Assembly (NCBI RefSeq): GCF_030035675.1
Contig: NC_084480.1
Coordinates: 288,572,394-288,636,393, forward strand
From: Rhineura floridana
Lineage: Eukaryota; Chordata; Lepidosauria; Squamata; Rhineuridae
Direction of reading: 5' to 3'
Length of the DNA stretch: 64,000 nt
Shown: positions 43,793-63,618 of the stretch, piece after piece
How positions within the stretch are numbered: position 1 is the stretch's first letter
Layout of the letters: the number at the start of each line of letters is the position of its first letter
Program-made: the position numbers and the translations under genes
The notes under the pieces: generated by a model
Database searches by the model: none
What the model was told of the DNA's origin: nothing
The model's input: the letters and a program-made list of their open reading frames with translations, nothing else

Positions 43793-45055
43793 GTACAGCA
43801 GAGCTTAGACAAAGGTAACATCCAATATGATTTGTGAAATAAAGAGAAAAGCCACAAAATGAAAACCATAGGTAGGAGTTTGTTCTACCAAATTTTATTT
43901 GTATCGCTTCATATTTTTTTTAAAAAAGGAACAGCAAACCAGGAAACATTTCCCTCTGCCCTTCTTCAGTATGCCTGTCCTCACAGACTGAGTGCTCATA
44001 TTAATTTTTGTGGCCACAGGAGATGTACTCCCACACGTGCATGCATGCAAACATGGTGAGAGAATACATCTGGCTCAAAGGAATGAGCAGGTGAAGCTGC
44101 TTCCAGACATTTCAAAATGACTCAAGTCTGTCACGAAGTATCCATCTTTATGATATGTAGGTCCAGGGCCAGCAAGAGTTAAGATTAACCATCTCTCTCA
44201 CAGGTCTATTGTGAGGAGCATCGTCAACACCTTGATCTAGCAAAGGAGATTTGTGTACTTTGAAAGACCTCTTCATGCACAGCCATCGCACCGCAGCTCT
44301 CAGCCAGGGACTACTGAACGAGCTGGAAGCATCTTCTGATGGAGTTAGGAATACATATCCTATATAGGGCCACTAGTTTGATTACAGCTGAATTAAGGAC
44401 AACAACTGCAACACAAAAGGGCTATATAATTAATAAACAATAATAAAAACATGCAGGCACATGAATGCCTATCCCCTGCCTGCAAAAAATGGACTCAGAA
44501 TATTCTTCAAGCAGGGCTGGCTTTGTGCAAGAACCTCTACAGCCTTTATCTTTTTTCCATTCACTACTGTGGCCAGCCAGTTTCTGGCTTTGATGTTTAC
44601 CTCCTGGTATATGGTATATGGAAGAAAAGCTTCAAAGAACCAACCCTGATATTGTGAAGTCCAACTTAGAGATGCTGTAAGCTAAATGGTCAACTATACT
44701 GCCCTCACTGATGGCTGCTGTGAACAGATGTCCACATTCGCAGCCAAAAAGTCTTCAGGCCCTTTTATGAGTCCTTCTGAAGCAAGCCATGGCAGAGATT
44801 GCACCTGTTTTGAGTAGCCAGAATGATGGTTTCTAAAGAAAATAAAGTGCTGAAGTGGACCAGTCAAACAACCAGTTGTCCTTTTCCTATTCCAAAGTAC
44901 ACACTGCATTTGTCTTCAGTGGCTATATAAATTCAAACCATGTTTCATTGCAAAAAATAGTTGAATTACATACACCTCTATTGTGAAAATTAAAATGAAA
45001 TCATCTAAAAACCACTGGTTTAGCCTGTGAATCCATCCTTCTCTTTGTTCCCAAA
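43793..45055. other. No recognisable feature
   Basis: I see no exon, RNA gene or clear repeat here. Confidence 0.35.
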
Positions 45056-45059
45056 CTGC

Positions 45060-45286
45060 AGGATTATTTATTTCACTTATTTTCTACCTTCTTGCCCTCC
45101 CTTCAAGGAGCATAAGGCTACAAATTTTATCCTCCCCCAATTTTATCCTCACAAGAAAGAACGCTGTGAGGTAGGTTGAGAGTGAGGGAGCGTGTGACTG
45201 GCCCGAGCTATAGCTGAAAGCCAATTTGAGCCCATATCTCCAGAGTCTCTATCTAAAGTTCTATCCACTACAGCAGTCTAGCTCTC
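45060..45286 (-). mobile_element. tRNA-derived SINE with L2-like tail
   Basis: TTTTCTACCTTCTTGCCCTC and TTCAAGGAGCATAAGG are the tail, TTTTATCCTCACAAGAAAG and TGTGAGGTAGGTTGAGAGTG the body, and a degraded head follows. It is the same type as 13,147-13,385. Confidence 0.6.
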
Positions 45287-45484
45287 CAACCCCACAATCC
45301 AAACCGAAGATCTGTCAGGATAAGGGAGTTTGGATTTGGCACATCTTGGGCTACACCATTGTAAGTCCCTCACTCCAGCTAAGCCAGAGATGTCCCTCAC
45401 CCTGGCTCAGTCGGGATTGTTGTAGTTGTTGGAATAACTGTTGTTATTATCATTGTTAGATTTATTACCAGCCTTTCACCAGAA

Positions 45485-45619
45485 CAGCCTTTCCCAACCA
45501 GTGTGCCTCCAGATGTTGTTGGACCACAACTCCCATCAGCCTCAGCCAGCATTGCCAATGGCTGAGGCTGATGGGAGTTGTGGTCCAACATCTGGAGGCA
45601 CACCGGTTGGGAAAGGGTG
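45485..45619. mobile_element. hAT-type foldback MITE (135 bp)
   Basis: The left arm CAGCCTTTCCCAACCAGTG and right arm ending CCGGTTGGGAAAGGGTG are inverted repeats running about 55 nt. The flanks CACCAGAA (45,477-45,484) and CACCGGAA (45,620-45,627) match at 7 of 8 positions. It is the same family as 8,165-8,302. Confidence 0.88.
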
Positions 45620-46052
45620 CACCGGAAGGTCCTAGGGTGTTTCTCAACAATATAAAATACCGTATTAAAAACAGCTTAAACAATGCCGGCTTAAATCCCA
45701 AGAAAGGGGTGTTCCAAGGGAGTGACAGAGGTGGAGCAGTACAAGACAAGGAAGGACATGTACACCCATTCCAAGCCCTGTTCAGCTTGGTTATGTGACC
45801 TAGGGTCCAATTCTCGGGGCCACTATCGCTCAGCCAGCGATAGCCACTCCCAGAGACTCCTGAATGGAATTGCTTCGTAAGGGTAATTTAGTGTAACTGG
45901 TATAGCTCCACTATTTGAAAGAACAGTTAAAGCAATCAGTTAGTGCTATAGCTACAGCAATGCCTAGCACTGCAAATCTTTAAATATTTACATAGTGTGA
46001 ATTCACCTCCAGCTGAAGTGAACAGTCTTATGTATTGAATCCACCGTCTCAG

Positions 46053-46395
46053 GAGTTGCCAATCTTTTTGGACCAGTGGGCCCACTTTGAATTTTAGGAA
46101 CACAGGAAGCTGCCTAATGCTGAGTCAGACCGTTGGTCCATCTAGCCCAGTACTGTCTACACTAACTGGCAGTGGCTGTCCAGGGTTTCAAGAAGGAGTC
46201 TCTCCCAGCCCTACCTGGAGATGCAGGGGATCAAACTTGGGACCTTCTGCATGCAAGGCAGATGCTCTACCTCTCAGCTATGGCCCTTCCCCAGAGGGGA
46301 AGGTGCTGAGAGCACCAGTTACAACATGGCTGCCATGAGGGGGCAGGGATGGCATAACATAGCATGGCTGCCATGGGGAGATGGCATAGCACAAA
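46053..46395 (+). repeat. Dispersed repeat split by a SINE
   Basis: GGAGTTGCCAATCTTTTTGG and GGGCCCACTTTGAATTTT on the left and ACAACATGGCTGCCATGAGG on the right follow the repeat at 820-950. The tRNA-derived SINE at 46,098-46,297 sits between the halves. Confidence 0.6.
46098..46297 (-). mobile_element. tRNA-derived SINE, near full length
   Basis: On the minus strand it starts with GGCCATAGCTGAGAGGTAGA, has a B-box-like TTTGATCCCC and ATCTCCAGGTAGGGCTGGGA, and ends with CAGTATTAGGCAGCTTCCTG-like sequence. It is the best-preserved full-length copy of this SINE in the window. Confidence 0.75.
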
Positions 46396-48095
46396 ATTAG
46401 GGAGAGTACAGTCACTGAAGCTTATGTGGTTAGCTATGTCCTGCTGGTCCTGACTGTGGAGATATAGCTGTTCCTGTTAAAAGGCACAAGAACCCTGCTT
46501 TCCCCAATGCCAATCCTCACCCAAAGCCTAGGCTGCCATTCTCTACCCACTGCATTCCTTCCTTGGCTAAAAACAGCAAGCTGGAGCAGCCAGGCTGGTT
46601 CATTTCAAAGAAATCACTATGACTAGAGACTTACTTAAAAAAAAATTAAAGCTCAGAGTCTGATGCCTCTGCCTTGTGTGCCAATGAAGGCCTTTGTCAG
46701 GTTGGCAACCCCTTCACCATCTGCATCGTTCACTAAAATGGGTTTTTCTCCAAGCAATCGAGAAAGTATACTATACCCTGTGGAGCGCGAATTTTGGCTG
46801 TGCTATATATATAACATTTGAAAACATTTGAAGAGTAGTTGTGCAAACTGTTTTTCAGAAAATTCTCACCAAGGTGATTCCTCCTCTTGTTATTGACTTC
46901 CAAAATTTCTAGATCACCTTTCATCACACACTGCTATTTCAGTGTGGCTCCCAACATAAGGTATTACACTCAACATAAAACAATAAAATGCAATACTTAG
47001 ATCAATCAATAAGTATGCCAGCACAAAAAACTGCCTGAACAACCCTCCACTGCTTTTCCATTACTACTGCATTCTTTTTCATCTATTACTACTGTGATAG
47101 CTGCAGTTCTTCCTAGTGACAGCAGAAGCTGTGCATATGTCAGCGCCTCTTCAAGGCACATGTGCTATGGCTGTAGTGCTGCATCTTATTTAATGGCAAA
47201 ACAAAATGCCAAGGATAAGTGCACCCTGTTTTCAACTGAGCACTGAGAACAACTGTTGCCTTTGGCTATTAATGTTATTTAGTCAGCCAATTAAGATCTG
47301 ATTTTTTCTTCCAAGAACAAAAAGTTGGTATACATGGGGCATTCCAGTAGTCTCTTATCCATGCCCTCACAGGACTCAGATCTGCTTAGGTTCAACAAAG
47401 GAACTGCATCATGTGCCTTCCATCTATGTCCTGGCCAACTGCTAGAAGGAAAGTCATAAGATTTTGACTCTGCAATGCAAAATACCTACTAACTTTAGAT
47501 AGAGACTGGAATGAAAGACCATCTTTTTTGGTACAAGGAGGAATTACCCTGGAGCATCTCTGGGGAGCCCTCTGAAAGAGTGGCCTGATTCAGATGATCA
47601 CATCTATAAGCCTCTTGTTTGTACATAAACCCCGAAGCTTGAGCCATGATTAAACCAGGAAGGTTCTAATTAACCATTGTCCTGTTTCACTGAAGCCAGG
47701 AAACTATAGTTACTTGTTTTAGAACAAGCCAACATAGTAAAACAACTTCAGTATACGGTTTAATATCCTGGCACATTCAGGAAGTTTCATAGTTTCCTTT
47801 TCAAACACAACAAAACCATGGTTAATTAGAGCCTTTCTGGTTTAATCATAGTTCAGGGAGGAGTGAAGAAGCTGCTTGTAGATGTAAAAGGCTTGTGCAT
47901 ACCTTGGCTTAAGAAGTCAAGAATTGAAATGCAGCCAGCACATACATCTTAGCACAATGAATCAAGAGCATAAAGGGACAGTACATTTTACTGTGCAATT
48001 AAGGCTTTTGTTATTACCATTATTCAACTCACAGCTGGCCAAGCAATTCTAAACTGGGGCACTGGAGACCCTGTGGCAAAGAAACTGCCATTTCC
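46396..48095. other. No recognisable gene; one transposon-like repeat
   Basis: 47,590-47,880 has inverted segments (GAGCCATGATTAAACCAGG near the left, CCTTTCTGGTTTAATCATAG near the right), like 57,105-57,550, and is probably an old DNA transposon. Part of the 3' UTR of RRM2B may reach into this region, but I cannot place its end. Confidence 0.4.
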
Positions 48096-48099
48096 CATG

Positions 48100-48235
48100 C
48101 CTTGTGGGGGGAACCTTTGGCTCTCCAGATGTTGCTAAACTACAACTCCGATCATCCCTGGCCTTGCCCATGCCTACTGGGGCAGATGGGAGTGGTTGTT
48201 CAGGACCATCTGGAGGGCCAAAGGTTCTGCACACC
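48100..48235. mobile_element. hAT-like foldback MITE, eroded
   Basis: AACCTTTGGCTCTCCAGATG on the left pairs with CATCTGGAGGGCCAAAGGTT on the right. The arms are about 25 nt and the centre is diverged. Confidence 0.65.
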
Positions 48236-48891
48236 TGTCCTACACCTTGCTGTTCACCCAAGCCAGAACTGGGGGGGGGGAGGCTCTTTGACATCAATGC
48301 AAAGGGAAATTGCTACACCTGTTCCAGGACTGACATAGTTTTTGCCCTTTTCAAGAGGCTTTGGATCCTGCAGATTCAAGGCCTCCCACAATCCTCCTCC
48401 TTTCAAGCCCTAGCACTGGCAATTCGCCATTAATGGTGCATCCACTCTAATTGAGCTTTTTGCAGGCATGCTAGGGACGTAGGTGCTGCCCTGCCAGTGG
48501 AACTCCTCTCCGCCAACACAGCATCACTTACGCAGTATCCTAGGGTCCCTTAGCCAGCCCTTGGGCCAGGTTGAGGACTGTGATCTTTCTGGTCTATATA
48601 AAATATTTAGCAAACTGAGGCTTACACAAATACCACAATTATATTAGTTTAAAACTGTATGTATAAAAGTTGCATGATTTATAGAAGGAACTTTTCATAG
48701 AGAGTACACACACACAAAAAATGTTTATAGAACAACCTGCAATAAATATGTTGTATAAAAAACTTCATATGTGGGAAGCTGGAAAAATATTCCCAGGACC
48801 CCCTACATCCAGTAGAAGAAACAGCAGCTTTTGCATCAGCCAGCAATGAATGAACATTTTTGGCAGCATTCATTTTCCAAATAAGGCAGTA
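48236..48891 (-). other. Probable proximal 3' UTR of RRM2B
   Basis: The sequence directly after the RRM2B stop codon on the minus strand has no further coding signal. The UTR extent is an inference: no unambiguous AATAAA signal on the minus strand could be tied to it. Confidence 0.4.
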
Positions 48892-58403
<9,512 letters not shown>

Positions 58404-59215
58404 CTTTGTGAGGAAGAAGAAAAATACATTGCAATTTTATACTGTAATGGTTCATGAATAATCCTGCAAGGCAAAAGAACCTGTTGAGCAAAATGAAATG
58501 ACAATCCATATAGCTCACACGAAGCTTTCTCTGCAGTTCCATAAGCTTCATCTAAAGAAGGTTTCAAGAACTGGATAGTTTGTGAGTGGATAGGGAAAGA
58601 CAAACAGCTTATTCAAAGACTTATGTGTATATACACACACACACATATAAATAATTTTGTCAACGTGTTGCTTCCCATGCAAAAATCCCAAAATGACTAC
58701 CCACAATAATAAATACAAAACCAACATAAAACAAAAAATGTTTTTTTTAAAAAAATACACTAAATTTGTCATATTTGTGCTATCTATGACCATATCTTGC
58801 TCATTGTTCTGTCCCACTACTTGTGTGAATACAGTCATCTCAGCAATTATCACCAATCTGCTACTATAAAAGTGTAAATGTGTATCTATTCAACATATAT
58901 TTAAGCTGTACTTATCACTGACTGCATTTTTTACATCTCATTGCCATTCAACCCCCACCTTATGATTTTCTCTTTTATATCTGCCAACTAAGATTTCACT
59001 ATGTGCATCTGACAAAGTGGGTTTGAGTCCACAAGCGTTTATGCCACAATAAATTTGTTCATCTTTTAAGGTGCCACAGAACTCTTTTACTGTTACTACG
59101 CCAAAAGGTTATCCACACACACAAAAATCAATCACAACATCCTTCCATCCAACAAGAAGAGGAAACAGCTGCAGTTGAAGAGGTCACCAATAAACAACAC
59201 AATATTGGTGGTCCG
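58404..59215 (-). other. RRM2B: Probable RRM2B intron 2 (start)
   Basis: No sequence matching the expected exon 2 peptide was found. There is a short CA/TA-rich run near 58,627-58,650. It is called intronic by inference because exon 3 lies just to the left. Confidence 0.5.
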
Positions 59216-59433
59216 TATCAATACAATACAATACAATATCTTTATTGCGGTCAAAGACCAGCCAGTGTATACAAAATGTAAAAAATACAGAAGGGAGGAA
59301 GAAACAGTTTTTCCTTAATAACTTTAGAGTGTAAGTGTTAGGTTTGTAATTACATTTTATATTAAAGAGAGTAGCACTTATAGAAACTAAATAACTAAAA
59401 ATTTAGTTTTCAGTGATTTCTCTACGATTAAAA

Positions 59434-62400
59434 CTATTGTAGAGAATTTGATGATATTAAAAGTTTTCTGGTGCGAATTGCTGCTGCACAAAAGCTATCT
59501 ACCTTTAGTGTGACCTGTTGAGACTTGTCTGCTAGAAGGTAGTCAGTTATCATTTTTTCATCTTTAGTAGGGATATGGTTCAGGATTGGAACTAGGAGCC
59601 TAGTACGCAATTCATGATAAAAGGAACAGTAAAGTAATACATGGGTGACCGTTTCTACTACATTGGCACCACACGGGCATACTCTATCAGAGTAGGTAAT
59701 TTTCTTATACCTACCCTGTAAGAGGGCTGATGGCAATACGTTAAATTTTGCTAAAGTAAAAGCCCTCCTGTATCTAGGGACAGTTAAATTAAATAGATAG
59801 CGGGGGATGGAGAATGGAATTAAATTGTAGCCAGAATTAGGGGCAGGTGTCATCCTCATTAGGTGATTTTGGAGTTCTATATCATGTATTCTTTGTTGGA
59901 TCTGTGATTTTGCTTTTATAAAGCCCCATGATAATATTATAGATATAGAGAACCCTAGAGAGGCTATTTTATCTGTTACAGATGTTAGCCATCTTGAACA
60001 AAAAACATCAGTTAAGATGAGAGGGGTGAGGCCCACAGGCATAAACAAAATTTTCAGCCATAGATTAATCTTAGCTATCCAAATGCGGGCTTCCAAGGTT
60101 ATGAGGCCAGCTTCCTGTCGTACGATGGAATTTGAAACACAGGTAGGGGTACCAAAAATTGCCCTTAGAAATTTTGATTGTACTTTTTCAAATGGTTCCA
60201 AGTTAGTAAAGAATCCAATTTGAGCTCCGTATAGAAGTTGAGGGATTACTTTAGTTTCAAAAATTTGTATTGCTGAGGGGACATGTTGACCACCCTTATT
60301 ATAGTAGAAAGAGAGAAGTGCCTTGGTGGTTTTATGGGCATTTGAAACAGCATAGTTTATTTGATGTTGCCAGGAACCTGAAGTGTGGAATACCATTCCC
60401 AGATATTTGAAAAATGGGACCTGTTCTATGGGGTAACCATCCATCTGCCAAAGATGCTTTAGCCTTCTTCTAGAGAAGACAACAACTTTTGATTTAGTAT
60501 AATTAATTTCCAATAGCTCTTTTTTAGAGTAATTGGCTAGCGCTCTTAGCAAACGCCTCAAGCCAATCTGAGAGTATGAAAGGAGGGCCACATCGTCAGC
60601 ATATAGAAGTGCTGGAATTGGTCTCCCAGTCAGACTGGGATAATGTGAACCAAGAGGTGATAAATAGCTGACCAGGGAATTTATATATATGTTAAATAGT
60701 GAAGGTGCCAGGATACATCCCTGTTTAACGCCTTTAAGCGTAGGGATGGCTTTTGTTAAGTGACCAGCTCTATCACATCTAACACGCAGGTAAGTAGATT
60801 TATATAAACACTGTATCAAGGCTAGTAGTCGCCTGTCAATGTTGGTGTTCTCCAGCTTGTCCCAGAGCTTGCATCGCGATATAGAATCAAAGGCTGCTTT
60901 AAAATCGATAAAAGCAGCATACAAAGCATCATTAGAAGATTTAGTATATTTTTCTATTAGATGATTTAGAAGTAGTCCATGATCAGTTGTAGAACGTCCA
61001 GCTCTGAATCCTGCCTGTTCAGCTACAAGGATGTTTTCTTGTTCTATCCAAGATGTAAGTTTGTCATTTAGGTACGTGGCATAAATTTTACTGATGATGT
61101 TCAGAAGGCTAATTGGCCTGTAATTAGCTGGATCAACTCTGGAGCCTTTTTTAAAAATCAGAATTACTATTGCCAAACCCCAGTCACTTGGAATAGTGAT
61201 GTTCGCATTGATATAGGAAAATAGGGCGGCTAATACCGGGGCCCACCAGTCCACGTTGACTTTAAAGAGTTCAGCAGGAATGCAGTCCGAACCAGGTGCT
61301 TTTCCTGCTTTTAATCTCGCTATTAAACAGCCGATTTCCTTTGGAGTGACCGGTGGCCACTCTGGGAGACCTTGTTGATGTAATTCGATGTATTTGGTGC
61401 AGGGATGTGCTCCGGAAAAGAGCGTTGTATAGTGGTCTTCATCCAGGGAAATTGATGAGTGGGGCCATCCTTTAGCCACCATTTTCCAGAAAGAACATAC
61501 ATCTTTTTCTCTGGATGCTTTCAGTAAACGTTGCCAATCTTCTGCTTGAGCTAAGGACTTTTTGGTTTTTATTAGTTGTTTATATCGTCTCTTTTCTTCC
61601 AGCATCTGGAGGAATAGGGCAGGAGAATTTGTATCTCTGTACGCTCGATATTTTTCAGTTAGAAGTTTTTTCTGAGCAACGCAGTCATGGTCAAACCATG
61701 ATTTAGACTGGTAAGTGGGTCGACGAGAGGTAGGTTTTGGGGTGCTAGATAGACTTTTTTGCAAAGCTTGTATCAGTTGTTGAAGCGTGTCGAGGGGCGA
61801 GTCAGTAGGCTGAGTGGCTATAAGTTTGTTTCGAAGTATGAGACAGTACTCAGAATTTAGTAATCTCTTTATATCTGCATCCAATTTGGAGGACCAACTA
61901 GTCCGAGTGGCTTGTCTTTCACATTCTGCAGCAAAAGTTGGAGCTTGCTCTACGAAAGTGGACTTATTACCACAAGACAATAGTATAGCTAGTGGTAAAT
62001 GATCACTTTCAGGACGCACTTCGACAAAACAGGCAGAGATAGCCGGCAGAAGTTCTTGTGAGACACTGAAGTAATCAATGGTAGAAGTTTTAGGTCCGAC
62101 TAGAAAAGTAAATTCACCGGGAATGTCTCCATCAACCCACCCATTAGATATGGTCATATTTAGATTATTTAGCATCTTTATCAAATAAAAACCAGAAGGA
62201 TTGGTGCCATTATCCTTTGACTGTCGGCCTGGAATAAGATTTTGACATGAAGTTATTGGTACCGGTTCATTATAACGGGCGTAAAGAAATTCATCAGAGG
62301 GTCCTATCCTCGCGTTAAAATCACCTGCTAAGATGACCATAGCATCTGGAAAAAGAGCCGTTTGGTTTTCAATATATTCTTCAAGCTTTTTTATGGTTGA

Positions 62401-62778
62401 CTTTGCTGATTTCTTTTGACTACATACTGGAAGGTACACATTTATGATCAGGAGCCGAGTCCAAGAGAGGTTTATTATTATTGCAATTGCCATCTCATCT
62501 AAGGAATCCAAATTTATATAGGAGGCCAGTATCTTAGTCGAAATGAAGAGACATAGACCTCCTTTAGGGCGGCCACCTTTCATACTAGGGGATGCATGTA
62601 AAGTATAGGATGTGTATCCATTTAGAAATATGTCCTCACAGATCCATGTCTCCAGCAGTAAAATGATATCGTATCTTTTTAAATAGGTAAAGAAGCTCGG
62701 GTCAGCAAATTTATTCCGCCATCCAGAGATATTCCAAGATATAAAAGCCAGATTATTCTCAGTAGAGTTAAATGGCAG
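59434..62778 (-). CDS. LINE ORF2: APE endonuclease and reverse transcriptase
   Basis: 1114 open codons, far longer than chance allows. The endonuclease begins upstream of the first ATG (62,583), with FISWNISGWRNK and IILLLETW in the 65 codons between the UGA at 62,779 and that ATG. Then, counted from the ATG, GDFNA is at 87-91, STIDYF near 167-172 and SDHLP at 193-197. RT motifs are GFRAGRSTTDH at 525-535, FIDFKAAFD at 558-566, GVKQGCILAPSLFNIY at 618-633 and YADD at 661-664. A CPCG...THVLLYC motif lies about 75 residues from the C-terminus. No RNase H was seen. All catalytic motifs are intact, so the copy may be recent. The start is unclear: initiation at 62,583 would drop the first endonuclease motifs, so read-through of the UGA or reinitiation is more likely. 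Confidence 0.9.
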   Translation of the reverse strand: MPFNSTENNLAFISWNISGWRNKFADPSFFTYLKRYDIILLLETWICEDIFLNGYTSYTLHASPSMKGGRPKGGLCLFISTKILASYINLDSLDEMAIAIIINLSWTRLLIINVYLPVCSQKKSAKSTIKKLEEYIENQTALFPDAMVILAGDFNARIGPSDEFLYARYNEPVPITSCQNLIPGRQSKDNGTNPSGFYLIKMLNNLNMTISNGWVDGDIPGEFTFLVGPKTSTIDYFSVSQELLPAISACFVEVRPESDHLPLAILLSCGNKSTFVEQAPTFAAECERQATRTSWSSKLDADIKRLLNSEYCLILRNKLIATQPTDSPLDTLQQLIQALQKSLSSTPKPTSRRPTYQSKSWFDHDCVAQKKLLTEKYRAYRDTNSPALFLQMLEEKRRYKQLIKTKKSLAQAEDWQRLLKASREKDVCSFWKMVAKGWPHSSISLDEDHYTTLFSGAHPCTKYIELHQQGLPEWPPVTPKEIGCLIARLKAGKAPGSDCIPAELFKVNVDWWAPVLAALFSYINANITIPSDWGLAIVILIFKKGSRVDPANYRPISLLNIISKIYATYLNDKLTSWIEQENILVAEQAGFRAGRSTTDHGLLLNHLIEKYTKSSNDALYAAFIDFKAAFDSISRCKLWDKLENTNIDRRLLALIQCLYKSTYLRVRCDRAGHLTKAIPTLKGVKQGCILAPSLFNIYINSLVSYLSPLGSHYPSLTGRPIPALLYADDVALLSYSQIGLRRLLRALANYSKKELLEINYTKSKVVVFSRRRLKHLWQMDGYPIEQVPFFKYLGMVFHTSGSWQHQINYAVSNAHKTTKALLSFYYNKGGQHVPSAIQIFETKVIPQLLYGAQIGFFTNLEPFEKVQSKFLRAIFGTPTCVSNSIVRQEAGLITLEARIWIAKINLWLKILFMPVGLTPLILTDVFCSRWLTSVTDKIASLGFSISIILSWGFIKAKSQIQQRIHDIELQNHLMRMTPAPNSGYNLIPFSIPRYLFNLTVPRYRRAFTLAKFNVLPSALLQGRYKKITYSDRVCPCGANVVETVTHVLLYCSFYHELRTRLLVPILNHIPTKDEKMITDYLLADKSQQVTLKVDSFCAAAIRTRKLLISSNSLQ

Positions 62779-63618
62779 TCAGGCATTGCTGAGTTGATTG
62801 GTTTTCTGCGCTGGTCTGTTTCTTTTGTTAGCAGATGGATTAGGGGAGGAATTATAATCAAAGTGAGACTGTGTGATGGTTGAAATGGTTGGAATTGACT
62901 CCGCTATATCCAGATTCTGTTGGTCTGTATTCTTCACCCCGGTAGGGCCTATATAATCATCTTTTTGTATAGGTTCAATTGGTGTAATTACAGACTTATT
63001 GGAGGAAGGTGGTAATGATATAGTTGTATCATGTATAGTTTTCGGGGGGGTTTTCAACTCTCCTGAAGATTTAAGAGTGCCTCTGTCCTTGGAAGGACTT
63101 AACGTTAAATCGATCTCTCCAGCTTTGGGGTCCAGGGGGACTTTTACTTCTTTGAAAATGTCCAGTAAGTGAGACTTTAGACGTTCAAATCTTATGAGGA
63201 TATCAATTTGACTGTGAGGAGGTAGCGTGGCAAAGGAATTTATTGTCATTTTCTCATCCTCATCAAAAGAGTTCTCAAATTCATTAAGAGATTGGCTGTC
63301 TTCTTGATGCACTGTATCTATGTTCTTCTCATAATTGTCTGGAACGATGTCTCTAAGTTTGGTAGGTGATGAATCTTCTAGAGTCAGCTCATTATTGGCC
63401 TCTTGTTTTCCTTTTTCCTTTTCATTCATATGGTCTTCACATGGTCTACAGCAGTGTATTAGAGCTATTGGGACTGCCTTATTTTCAAAGAATCTTGATA
63501 TGGCAATTCCAAGCTTTTCAAATAGAGCCTTGGCCTTGAGAACTCGATTCGCCACACTCCGAGTAGCAAAGGAGATCAGTGCACGAGCTCTTCTCCCATC
63601 ATGGTATATTCTATCCAT
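62779..63618 (-). CDS. LINE ORF1, main part
   Basis: 279 open codons ending in a UGA that lies in the same frame as ORF2. The start region (RARALISFATRSVANRVLKA, then KLGIAISRFFENKAVPIAL) looks like the second half of an RNA-recognition fold. The rest is acidic and serine/threonine-rich (LTLEDSSPTKLRD, NSFDEDEKMT, PPSSNKSV) with no zinc knuckle, ending KTNQLSNA. In LINEs this protein coats the RNA. The ATG used is probably not native, because the same domain seems to begin in the adjacent frame upstream. Confidence 0.75.
   Translation of the reverse strand: MDRIYHDGRRARALISFATRSVANRVLKAKALFEKLGIAISRFFENKAVPIALIHCCRPCEDHMNEKEKGKQEANNELTLEDSSPTKLRDIVPDNYEKNIDTVHQEDSQSLNEFENSFDEDEKMTINSFATLPPHSQIDILIRFERLKSHLLDIFKEVKVPLDPKAGEIDLTLSPSKDRGTLKSSGELKTPPKTIHDTTISLPPSSNKSVITPIEPIQKDDYIGPTGVKNTDQQNLDIAESIPTISTITQSHFDYNSSPNPSANKRNRPAQKTNQLSNA

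Noticed and set aside
46000-48890. Search for the neighbouring host gene NCALD.
   Set aside because: No EF-hand or N-myristoylation-type exon was recognised on either strand in 1-48,890.
58404-59215. Search for RRM2B exon 2 just upstream of exon 3.
   Set aside because: No reading frame matching the WKMYKQAQASFW-type block was found here or up to 64,000.
62679-62861. A 60-codon frame overlapping the ORF1-ORF2 junction, including an ATG overlapping the UGA.
   Set aside because: It is in a different frame from both LINE proteins and shows no motif. It does not provide a start for ORF2.
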